Source: Halichondria panicea (Eukaryota > Porifera > Demospongiae > Suberitida > Halichondriidae). Taken from it: a stretch of 64,000 nt of DNA. The DNA lies in assembly GCF_963675165.1 (NCBI RefSeq), contig NC_087379.1, positions 5,924,839 to 5,988,838 on the forward strand, in the 5' to 3' direction. The notes beneath the pieces are model-generated. The model did no database searches. It saw only the letters and a program-made list of their open reading frames with translations, and was not told where the DNA came from. The position numbers were made by a program, and so were the translations under genes. Every line of letters begins with the position of its first letter. The first letter of the stretch is position 1. This document shows, piece by piece, positions 42,801 through 53,041 of the stretch.

Positions 42801-45800
42801 ATACCCACTCATCACCTACTCATGACCCGGTGGTGGGGAGGAGCTCTAGAAAGTCAAGTGCTGGCTCAGAGGAACTCACGGAAGTTAACAGGTAGGTATA
42901 ATTAATTATCAAAAATATATACATGTACATGTAATCATTATTAATACAGTGCTTTTCAAGTACTGTATTTGCATTTGCATTTGAATGTTGAATGCAAGCC
43001 ACTACACCACAAAGCTGTGACAGCCACCCAGCTTTGCGGTGTAGTGGCTTGTAATTGGATGGAGTACTCACTTCAACATTCAACTTAGAATGATCTTCAA
43101 CCCACTTGAAAAGCACTGTATTGAGTCTTACACAGTGTTGTATTGTCTAAGTGGTGGCTTTGTTGTGTCAAGAGCTAAGTGGAAGTTTTCCCAAAATTTA
43201 ATAATGAGACCAATTGTGGTTGCCAACAGTATTAAATACTTGTGTGGAGTATTAGACAACAGAGTCCATGCAGTTTGTGTGGCCCAAGTTGGGTGGCCTG
43301 GCCGAGCCATTATGGTCTGGAGCATATGGTCTCAGAATGCATACAAATGCTATCACAATGAGTTCACTAATGTTTTTGTAATTATCTCACTGGTAAACCT
43401 GCATTGTGGTGAGAGGCCTCAGTGCTGCAGGAAATACCACAAGTGTAACCTATGCTCCCTGATGGACCTCTCAATTTAGATACATATTTGGCATACTGTT
43501 TTGGTTACGCTAGCAGACCACAGCTAGACTAACTGGCAACACTGCGGTAGTGGTAGTGGTGTCGAGTGAGCTAAGGACAAAATAATTTATAGTGATCTAT
43601 AGTTATGATTGGAATCTTTAAGTCAATGATACGCTAATGTATCTCAATTGCTTTAATACCTGCTTTACACAAATTTAAGTACCATCATGCTTTCTTGTTC
43701 ATTCCCACTACTGTTAAGTGTTTTTGCATTCTGATGTGCGGTATGTGTAGGACGTCGTGTTTGTGTGATATATGATGCTGTCACATTCCTGTCCTAACAT
43801 GGAACGATGATGCCCACGTAGACACTCACCATACCGCACGCACACGCATACCACCACTTCTCGTGTGAAACGCTATGTGTACTCATGCTCATTCAAACGA
43901 ATGCAACTCTATACAGCTTGTCTGACATTCACGATTTAAGTGGCCTATTCAATTTCTTGTCGTCGGTATGTGAACATACATACAAGCATTTTGCTGTTGA
44001 CAGCAGCTCAGATTAGTGCATGCAAGTACACGTACAATATTATAGTCTATATGAAGAGCAACATCTTCTGATACGTGACACACACACTCTATTCCTCTCT
44101 TTTCATCTGCAATTGAGTCGTACATGAGCATGTTATGTTGTTAACATATCTGACCACTTCGAGCACCCCCACTGTCACTTGTACGGCTATCAATAGACTC
44201 AATTACAAAACAACAAAATACACTCTCGATTTTTAAAGGGATAACTCCACTAACTGCATGCCCATTCTATTTGCGTATATAATTATACGTACTCCCACAG
44301 AACTGATGGCTTTGATCTAAAATTGTTTATCTCTATACAGAATCCCAGGACAAATTTTTTCTTGCAACTAAATATGATATTGTTTGTATCAACTGTGTGG
44401 TTTCGTGCTTGGAATGAGGGTGTGGTGCATACACACACTTACCCCCACCCTCCATCTTAGGTGTTCGTATATGGGGGCTTTTTAGTAGATTCCAAGTACA
44501 GATAGGTGTGAATGTGAGACATGTCCTCCCCTGTCCAGCCTCAGGCAATCTGTCTCTAATAGCATTGGCAAATCTGCCTCAAACTTCGGTTTTCTAGATA
44601 CTTAGCTGTGGTCACTTAAGCGCACACTAATTTGCATGGTAAATGTTGAGGTACTTGATTAGCGTAGACCCAACAGAAGCCTGCATATAGCTATAAGTAC
44701 GGGGAACTAAGTACAACCTGCATAGCTTCCCAAGAAGGGCTTTCAGTTGGTAAACAGAAAGCACAAAGGTGACACTGTACTTGTTTACTGTGAACATGCA
44801 CCCAGTAAATATTGTTCTAGGAAATCAAATATCTTAATGTATGTGTCATTATTCTTTGAAGTTATTTGATAGCTACATATATGTACGTTTTGTCTGTTGA
44901 AGTATTTGTATCCTATGATTGGCAGTCAGTCTCTCTGTTTGTGTGTGTCCTTGGGTGTTAGAATGACTGGCTGGTTTAACAGTGCCATATTGCCAGGATT
45001 ATGTATGCAACATTAAGTGCGGTAACAGACCATTTCATTACCTCCTTCCTCCTCCGTACCAGTTAGAGTATTTACCACATTACCTATGCATGCAAACCCT
45101 CTAACCCTCCTCCCTCTCACCCTCACAGACGTCTGAGCATAGAGGTGGATCAGCTTCTTAGTCAACTACCTCCTGCCTCGACTCAGCCCAAGCTCAAACT
45201 GGGCCCTAGCAGCGTCTCCAAGCTGCAGCTGGAACAGAGGGCACTGAAGGGCCAGGTCAACTCTCTCTCTGGGCGTAGGGGAAAACTGTCCGGGGAACTC
45301 AACGGTCTCCTCTCACAGGTGCGTGTTACTATGGGTATATAACGATTTGTTGCATGGTTACTAGCTATAGGTATCTTGAGTGTATATATCCTTTAGATTT
45401 TATCCTGTCAAGAATACCATTAATTTTGTTGTTTAGTCCACTATAAGTATTACATGCAGCCTAATGGGGTACGCTCTAGTATCTCACGGGTTTTGCTATC
45501 TTCATAGACTAGTGGTGTTGCTGTGAATAGCCATTATTATGCGAGCATAAATGCACACCTAAAATACTGAAAATTGGTAAATGACCAGACTCTTTATCCA
45601 GTGTAAAGTGTTGATGTTAGCCCGAGTGAGGGGGAGTGTGTTTGCTCTATAGAAAGCTGTATACACTCAAAAAATCACACTCGCAGATTAACTCTTGCAT
45701 ATAGGCTTTGCACAAAAGGTTATTATACAATGTAGTCATTGTTTACACAATAAAATTAACCTAACAATTATTTTTGTTAACGTTATTTTTTCTCGCCTTT

Positions 45801-46088
45801 CAGCTTCAGAGGATACAAGTAGAGGGTAGCAACCCAAGCCTGGATCCTACCTCCTACATGATGTCTTCTCACTCCCGCTGTGACTCTGCTCCCATTGACC
45901 CGTACACTCGTATCGGATCAACTACGCCCCCTTCCCCACCTACACTCCGAATCAAGTCCCCCGAGATCCACAAGTCGCTGAGCAAGCTCCATGGGTCCCA
46001 GCACCTCCTTGATCCTCTGGTGGACTTTACACCTGAGCAGTTGAACATGGTGTCTCCTGAGAGTCACCGAATGTCTGTGGCTTGGTGA
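39132..46088 (+). CDS. Dystrobrevin/dystrophin-superfamily protein with ZZ finger
   Basis: Twelve exons give 647 aa: 39132-39156, 39348-39422, 39805-40104, 40308-40625, 41050-41104, 41298-41337, 41793-41980, 42093-42143, 42247-42285, 42514-42891, 45129-45318 and 45804-46088. Phases match at every junction. Residues 1-239 resemble the EF-hand-like block of dystrobrevins (VYRVAFKFRKLQKAF, LFFNW, IIFSMLS). Residues about 240-292 form a ZZ zinc finger (RCCDC, YQCTQC, NYNLCQMCF, ending H..H). A serine-rich stretch and a predicted helical segment (LQLEQRALKGQVNSL) follow, as in dystrobrevin's coiled coil. Known family members link dystrophin-type complexes to the membrane cytoskeleton. No spectrin repeats or WW domain are seen, which argues against dystrophin itself. 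Dystrotelin-like is the main alternative. The start codon rests on a short first exon and is the least certain part. Confidence 0.85.
39755..39800. repeat. (CA)n microsatellite before dystrobrevin-like exon 3
   Basis: About 22 CA repeats run up to the CCACAG acceptor of the exon at 39805, the same placement of CA tracts at acceptors seen in MED18. Confidence 0.9.
42943..43122. mobile_element. Foldback element, 180 bp, perfect 19-bp inverted ends
   Basis: AATACAGTGCTTTTCAAGT at 42943-42961 is perfectly mirrored by ACTTGAAAAGCACTGTATT at 43104-43122. The interior also pairs (GCAAGCCACTACACC against GGTGTAGTGGCTTGT), so nearly the whole element can form one hairpin. The ends read TA-CAGTGC, consistent with TA target duplication. 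It lies in the 2.2-kb dystrobrevin-like intron 42892-45128, in which I see no other feature. Confidence 0.8.
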
Positions 46089-46644
46089 ATACACATTTTG
46101 ACTAACATTATAGTACTTTGCTATAATCAAAAAAAAGAAATTTTATTCACTTGTGTTTTTGTTCATTGACATGCAATTTTGTTCAATTGCCGACTACATT
46201 TATAATTTCTGCATTTTTTTTTATTATTGATCAATTAATGTTATAACGTTATATAATGCTTTATATTAATTATTATATTATTATTATCAGTTACAATTTA
46301 AATTGTGAACGACGTGAAGCCTTGATCGAGGTATATCCTGTTTATTGCTTATAATTATCTCTATAATTATAGCTACTAGCTGAATGAGACCCTTTACTAT
46401 AGTCTGGATATGTGTACAAAAATAGCAGCCAAATTTTGTGAGCTAGGACCTATATATAGGACCTATAATAATAATTATATCCTGTACAATGCTAGAATTC
46501 ATATAATTATGATTTCTTGATATAAGTGTATAGCCTTGTACAGTATAATACTGTATAATGATTGTATAATTATATCTGGTTGACAAACATTATTTTAACA
46601 ACAAGCACTACATACAAAAACAGTTTGTGAAATAGTCTATGTCG

Positions 46645-46759
46645 CTAGTTCTCCATCTCGGAGTCTATAGGGTTGACTGGTGTGTACTTCACCTCAGTGA
46701 ACAGATCCATAGGTTGTATAGGCACTGGGTTGTCAATGGCGGTCTTCTTCTTGGCCAGG
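46645..46759 (-). other. Possible terminal exon, product unknown
   Basis: On the minus strand a good acceptor (CCACCTTCCAG) is followed by an open frame of 37 codons reading AKKKTAIDNPVP, QPMDLFTEVKYTPVNP and ending EMEN then TAG. The composition looks like protein. It needs a phase-2 donor upstream. COX6A lies just upstream on the same strand, so it may be an alternative last exon of that gene, but no ordinary donor fits. I do not recognise the sequence. Confidence 0.35.
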
Positions 46760-47112
46760 CTGGAAGGTGGGTTAGGGAAACAACAGTACAAGTACGTGCG
46801 TTACAGTATTCCTTGCTAACTCACATTTGAAAGAAACGCAAAGAGTGAGCATGTGCATGCAATTTGCAATAGTTAGAAACACAATCAGGCTTGTGCACAA
46901 TTAGAAATGACCATTTATATTCAATATGCTCTTATTTGCAAGTCCCTATGTATTCAAAAGACAGGGTAAACAAACACATTTTAAGTGGCCTAAATAAAAG
47001 AGCAATGCTACTAAGCACAGCTCATGTAAAAAGACAAAGGTTCAGTCATGGTGGTAGCAATGTCAAGTACATATCAGTACATGTACATGTATATACAATA
47101 CAGTGCAGGATA

Positions 47113-48777
47113 CTATTCTTTTTTTCTCTTCTGCATCTTCCTGAGATGGTCCCATCTCTCCTCATCTCTCTTCACTGGGTCGTCATGGAGGTACGTCAAC
47201 CACAACCGATCCACCTTCTCCTGAAGAAGTATGACGAGAGTAGTATTAGACTATATAATATACACTACAAATGTTGTTAGCATCTTGTACACAACTCTGT
47301 AACCGTATTATAATGAAAGCACCGCAGGTGGAGGTGCCAAAGCTACATAACATAAAGCTACTAATAGCGTTTATACACACATTAATTTTATGAATTTGAT
47401 GAACATTTTTGCATGGATTAATTTTACTATATACATGCAGGCAGAATCCAGAATCACAGGGAAACTCTAAGAGTGGGTAATGATCGACCATGATTGTTGT
47501 TAAAAATGATTGATGCCAAAAATGCAAGCCTAAGATTAATGGCTGCATCAGTAAGAGCCTTGCAGCTCTCTTCTCACTGTTCTAGCGTTCTAGTGCAGAG
47601 CTAACTACTAAGTAGAGTAGCAACACTCTATGGACAAGTTTCGCTACGCACTTTTCTGAAAAGGCTGCAATGGCCATTCCAAGTAAGCAAAACTAGGCAT
47701 AACTCGAGAACGAAGCATTATTTTGCAAATCCACGAATTAAAATCCAAGTAAACATGACTAGAAAGAAGCCTATACTTGCACTTCATTGATCCTCGAGCA
47801 GCTGTAGCAGTCTACACAGACACACACACACTACCGTATAACTCGCTTGCGCATACGCACCGAGGCATAATTATGATAGAGCTTTCTAAGAACCCCAAAA
47901 TGCATCCTTTGACAGTGGATCAGCGATCATCCTTAATCTACTTGTACGAGGTGCATTGTACTAAATCTTAAGTAGCTACAAAAACGTACTCTGAAAGTTT
48001 CAGTTTTAGTTTCAGTGAGTAGAGGTTTGTCCTTCTCTGGCCCGGGGTTGACATGTGGATTGTTGAAGAGAGAGGTGTCCCCATCTCCCCACGGAAACGG
48101 CTTACTCCTAATCCGCAGGTGTGGCCAAGCAAAGAACTCTCTCGGCTCAGAATGCTCCTCACCAACTGCAGAGGAGAACATTGTCATAATGATACTTCAC
48201 TAATATATTGTACACTTGTCATTGAATTCAAATTTAGCAAATAGGCCCAAAACACCCACTTACATACGACTTCCGAAAAAATGGGAAATTTGGGTAAAAG
48301 CAATTTATGATTTAAACACACCAATATTGTCCATATTGTAACACTACCAAACAGCTACGTCCAGGGAGAGACTCAAACTATGAAATACGGCCTGAGGGTG
48401 GTAGTCTTACCAATGACATGTTTCCATGTGAGGTAGGACACAACAGGTATCCCAACAAACAGAGACTGCAGGTGTATACATAGTTATATTTGTGCAAGTG
48501 TATTGAATCACATACAATTCTCTTCCAAGTGACCAAAGTGGTCAGCGCATGCTTCTCTTCAGCCGCCCACTCCTTTTTAAAGCTGCTCCAACTGCGACCA
48601 CCCAGCCTAGAGCCTGAGAAACAAAACGATGTGTACATTTTATCATAATTTTCTATTTCCAGTGCTTACTTCATCTCTGCAGTAGTCTTTACTTCTGATC
48701 GACTACTGGGACCACTAAATACACACATGCCTGGACTTACTATTGATCCTAAGAGCTCTTAGACACTGCAAAGTCAT
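47113..48777 (-). CDS. COX6A: Cytochrome c oxidase subunit 6A, with C-terminal extension
   Basis: Five exons on the minus strand, 48777-48741, 48613-48516, 48465-48411, 48165-47990 and 47220-47113, give 157 aa. [12 protein letters not shown] looks like a mitochondrial presequence. Residues about 37-64 hold the single membrane segment ([17 protein letters not shown]). The family signature follows: [20 protein letters not shown], then [12 protein letters not shown]6A sits in the inner membrane as a regulatory subunit of complex IV. Normal COX6A ends soon after the NP..NP motif. Here about 49 more residues follow, mostly charged, from the last exon ([18 protein letters not shown]). All junction phases agree. 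It is convergent with the dystrobrevin-like gene and divergent from the Polyhomeotic-like gene. Confidence 0.9.
47565..47880. repeat. Dispersed repeat, copy in COX6A intron 4 region
   Basis: The stretch from GCAGAGCTAACTACT through CATAACTCGAGAACGAAGC, CACGAATTAAAATCCAAG and a CA tract to CGCACCGAGGCATAATTATG matches in order the stretch at about 52000-52360. It encodes nothing. It ends near position 47880, close to the COX6A exon at 47990. The family's last 40 nt resemble a block in MED18 intron 2 (near 325-360). Confidence 0.7.
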
Positions 48778-49562
48778 CACGGATCCCTTACCAAAGCCAG
48801 AGGGTGATCGTTTCCAATTGCTGCGCACCTATCTACAAGCCCCTCCCCTCCACCCAGGCCCTGCCCACTTGGGACTACGTAATGTAATAGGGTCACAATC
48901 CTTGCGACAACAAATGGCCCATTTTTCTTCAGCCAGTGCACAGGAATTCCTCCCCTAAACTGTGTGAGTTTTCCTTTAGTCCTGCATACATACCAATAAT
49001 AATGCATTTAGTATGTGATCTTTACTGAATTTTTCTATATTTGTGTCTTATTTTGTGTTTAGCTGTGATATATTGATCGCCACTTGCAAACTGAAGGCGA
49101 TAAATTGTCAGTATTTAATTAATCCGATTCTAAGGCCTTTAATATTATGGTTTACCATTAATTGGACTCGAAGACCTAGCCTCAAGAACGTATTGTTTTA
49201 TCTAAACACGAGGGTATAAGTTGGGAGGTTGTCACTGTGCACATGCGAATCATTATAATCGATCAAGTTAATTACTCCTTTTCTCCATTAACAGCTTCTT
49301 CAAGCTTGTTTGATATATTTTCTCGTTTATATAGCGCCAAGTAAAAGTATTTGAGTGTCAAATTTTAGCAATCTCAGAAACAAATTCATGGCGATGTTTG
49401 TAGCCTTTATAGTCAGTAATGTGTGTTGTACTTATTCCGCTGAAACTGAATATCAGTGCCTGGAGAGACGACTTCAGTTCATGTTGAAGGCTGCAAATTG
49501 CAAATACTGTTTCCTTGTGAGATTTGATGGTTTTCATTTCGCAGTGCGGCTATAATAATTCA
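48778..49562. promoter_or_regulatory. Divergent intergenic region, COX6A / Polyhomeotic-like
   Basis: The 785 bp between the start codons of two genes transcribed away from each other must contain both promoters and 5' UTRs. I see no canonical TATA box that I would defend. Open frames here (for example 48743-48958 +) overlap COX6A exon 1 on the other strand and are not supported. Confidence 0.5.
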
Positions 49563-51259
49563 ATGGACGGTGGCACTAATCGCGATATGGATGTTTCCAT
49601 AATAGACAAGGACGAGAGTTCGGACAAGGCTTATCACGTCGTGGACGGGTTCGTCATTGAAGACAGCAAAAAGCCGTTCCCAGTAAGTTGTAATTGTAAT
49701 TACCATTATTTTCTTACATGATGTGTGTGTTTTTCACTTTTATCAACTTTTACAGTTACATGTATGTTTTTCACACTGTAACTACATGTATAGTATTGTT
49801 CTATTGTTTTGTATAAAGACAATCACTTAACGTTGTATGTAAATTAAAATTCAAAGTTACATGTATATCGCCCAAAACTTTATTGATTCCTCCACTCGAT
49901 CTCTGCAGCAAAATGGGCAGCTGTCCTTTGTGCCCGAGGCATACGGCAAAGAGAAACCACTGCCACCACCATCCCACAAGAGAACTCGTCAGAGCACCAA
50001 TACACCTAAACACTCACGCAATGTCTCACCAGATATCACAAATATGCACACCTGTGAGTATTGCAAGATAGTTGCTGTGGGTAGTGAGTTCTTGGCACCC
50101 TCCAGAAGATTTTGCAGCATGTCGTGTTGCAAGCGATACAGTGCCGAGAAGCGCTACTATCCGTACGGGAAAGATGAGGAAGGGATTGCCAAAGCTATTC
50201 GCGAGGGACTGGTGAATCCAAATGGCAAGTCAGTAAGACAGGCAGCCCCTGGGGCAGCAAAACAGGTATGATAGGGCAATTTATAGGCCCTAAGGGTGGT
50301 GGTGATAGGGGGAAGTTTGTTTTCCCTTTTTGAGAGCTTATCATAACATTATCTTGTTGCCTGTGAAATGCTTGTGAACATGTGATTTTGATGATAAAAT
50401 GTCTTGTACTTGCACACTTTATGAGTTTGAACTCTCTTCCCAGAACAAAGGAAACTCTATGCGAGATCAGAGAAGAAGGAAAATGGCATCATTTTCCAAA
50501 GACAAAGGAACTCCTAATGGAGGGACCACCTCGAAATCAGTGAGTATACAATCTGTTTTGTAGATAAGTTGTGTAGTGTGTTGCTTACATATTTTCTGTT
50601 GAAATAATTGTAAGGACATATACAGTGCCAACTAGATACTAATTGTACCTTCATTGTACACACACGTATAGCCTCGAGGCAAGCGTGCGAGAGCCACCCC
50701 CTCTATCACACCTGCTCTTCACATACCACCACTGGAAAATAAACCCACACCCACTGAAACTCCTATCGAAGGTGATTTATGGGAAATCAACGTGTTGGGA
50801 ATTAGATTGTCACGTGTATACGAAAGCTTTTTGATTCACATGATTCGTGGCCCAGCGATTCTCTAAATGTATGTGCTCATTATCTGACTTTGTCTTTGGA
50901 GGCCCATAACTTGAATCTGAATTAAGCTAAGTGTTATTAGACAAGTCGGTTCTGAGCCATATAAATGTTTATTGTGCTTGACAATAATCCTATGCTTACT
51001 CTATGCAGTGTACGCCCACCCTACGGGTGTGCCCCTGCAATCATGGACGATTGACGATGTAAGTGACTTCCTCACATTCCTTGGTTACGAGGTCTACATC
51101 GATCGTTTCCTAGAGAACGAGGTCGACGGCAGAGCTCTGAGTCTTGTCAAAGACTATCATCTTCTGATGGTTCTCCAGTTGCGGCTCGGACCCGCCCTCA
51201 AAGTATGCCAACAGATTAATGCAATTAAAGCTATGGACGATGTTTCCGATGCCGAGTAA
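49563..51259 (+). CDS. PHC: Polyhomeotic-like protein: HD1, FCS zinc finger, SAM (short form)
   Basis: Five exons, 49563-49682, 49909-50265, 50444-50539, 50672-50771 and 51009-51259, give 307 aa. Residues 23-40 (YHVVDGFVIEDSKKPFP) match the HD1 motif of Polyhomeotic (HVIEGFVI..EPFPV). Residues 87-117 are an FCS finger (TCEYC ... RRFCSMSCCKRY). The C-terminus from about 235 is a SAM domain (WTIDDVSDFLTFLGYEVY, then LKVCQQINAIKAM). In other animals these three blocks define Polyhomeotic, a polymerising subunit of Polycomb repressive complex 1 in the nucleus. Known PHC proteins are far longer. This one lacks the long glutamine- and serine-rich N-terminal part, unless a further 5' exon exists. 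No MBT repeats are present, which argues against L3MBTL or SFMBT. Confidence 0.87.
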
Positions 51260-51999
51260 AACAATAATTTATTATTTGTGTGTTAAACCCTAAATGCCCT
51301 TTCATATTGCCTTTTTTTACCCCTTTGTAAGGATAATTTTACAGAGCTAAAAAACCTATTATTGTTCGTCTTCTGCCTTGTATACTTTTTGTTGTTTGAC
51401 AATAATTATTTGTGCGCACAATATCCACATTACCATAGTAACTCATGACACTTCACCTTAATTAGCCTGTCGTCTAATACATGTGTGCTTGTATGTTTTC
51501 AACATGTGTCTCATATTATAAATTCTTCTGTCTTCTTATAACATGTCTTTGTATAATGTTTTAACTAGTGTTCAAGCTGGCGCTGTGCTAATGCCTCTCG
51601 CCATGTTTTTGCTTTCGCTGAAAAGTTATATTAGTTTCTATAATGAATTTTATATAAAGTTAGCTTATCTATATAAAGTCACTGAGAAGAAAAGACTTAT
51701 TTACATGCATCTATTGTTGTATTATGTGGACCTCAAGAAAGAAGAAAATTGATTTGTAGTTCAGCATATATAATATCTAAGAAGAAAAGACCTGTGTACA
51801 TGCATAATTATTGTTATCTATAATATTATTGTTATATGGTAGTGTGTTTTGTGGCTTACCAGGCCTTCAGCCAGGAGGATCTGGATCTGGATCTTGGAGT
51901 CTTACACATGGGGAATGAGCACGCATGCGCATTACATCCACAGGAATAATTAAAGGGTGTGTCCAAAGAGATCAATTTCACAAATGGCTACTGCTAGCT
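51260..51999. other. Spacer after the Polyhomeotic-like gene
   Basis: AT-rich sequence with an imperfect direct repeat of AAGAAAAGACTTATTTACATGCAT (about 51687 and 51779). The frame open at 51543-51752 has no family features. It probably includes the 3' UTR. Confidence 0.45.
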
Positions 52000-52365
52000 A
52001 GCTGTTTTAACAGATATTTTCTGAGTATTGTAGCTAACAAAAAGCTAGCGCTTTAGTGCAAGGCTAACTCATATGTTGAATAGAAAGTTTGTGCGGACAG
52101 ATGATGCTATGAAATATTCTGAAGAGACTGCAACAGCCTTCAATGTGAGTCAAACTAGCCATAACTCGAGAAAGAAGCTTTAGTTTGCTAATCCACGAAT
52201 CAAAATCCAAGAGAACGTGGCTAGAAGCCTATAGAAGCTGTTAGCTTTCGTCGCATTGCAACCGTTGAGCAGTTATAGCTGGAATACACACACACACACA
52301 CAGACAGACACACACACAGTCAGCTTTACCGTATCCCTCGTGCGGCTACGCCTCGAGGCATAACT
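52000..52365. repeat. Dispersed repeat, second copy
   Basis: Matches 47565-47880 in block order: GCAAGGCTAACTCATATG, CATAACTCGAGAAAGAAGC, CACGAATCAAAATCCAAG, a CA/CAGA tract, then TACCGTATCCCTCGTGCGGC and CCTCGAGGCATAACTA. It lies between two convergent genes. Confidence 0.7.
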
Positions 52366-53041
52366 AATGTATACATGTACGTTGACATGGGAAGGTTATT
52401 ATTATGACATCAGTATAATTATAAAATGAGCTTAAGCACACGTTTAGCCTAAAAATGCTCATCAGTAGGGCTTCATTGTAAAACTTTGTTTGTGGGTGTG
52501 TATGTTATAGTTTTGACGTGTTTAATGTTGACACAGTACAGTTATTAATTATCATTACTGATCACTTTGTTCTTAACGTTATTTTGAAATCTTGAATAGT
52601 GCCTGTAGGAAGTAAAAATATAGCCATGCATATTCCACACTTCCTTAATTAGGGGAAGTAAAATAAATAATAGTTAGACACTGTTTTGGAGGTGTCTATG
52701 GGGTTTAGAAGCCCAAAGGCACTGATTTAGTATCCCGAGCGTAGCGAGGGTACTAAAGTGGCTGATATTGTTTTCAGTGAATGTGTACACATGCACCCAC
52801 TGGTAGTCTACCCCTCAGGCTCTCCCACACATGTACATGCAGTAATTATAATTATGATCCTAATTACCAGAATTAAATCATGAAAATTGAGGACAAAAAA
52901 TTATTGTACATACCTGTTGCACAAAACAAATTGAAGTTAATAGAAAACTATTATTATTACAATAATCAGAAAAAATACTTAAAACACTAAATTTAAGCTA
53001 CAATACAATGCAATGCTGAACAGTTCTTGATTGTCCATACA
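52366..53041. other. Spacer with short inverted repeat, 3' of the C2H2 gene
   Basis: No gene is seen. TTTAGTATCCCGAGCGTAGCGAGGGTACTAAAG (about 52727-52758) is an imperfect palindrome that could mark another small element. The region will contain the 3' UTR of the minus-strand C2H2 gene. Confidence 0.45.

Noticed and set aside
48743-48958. Plus-strand frame opposite COX6A exon 1
   Set aside because: The minus strand reads as a mitochondrial presequence joined in phase to COX6A; the plus frame has no motif.
51543-51752. Hydrophobic 69-residue open frame
   Set aside because: Isolated, AT-rich and without a recognisable domain or splice partner.
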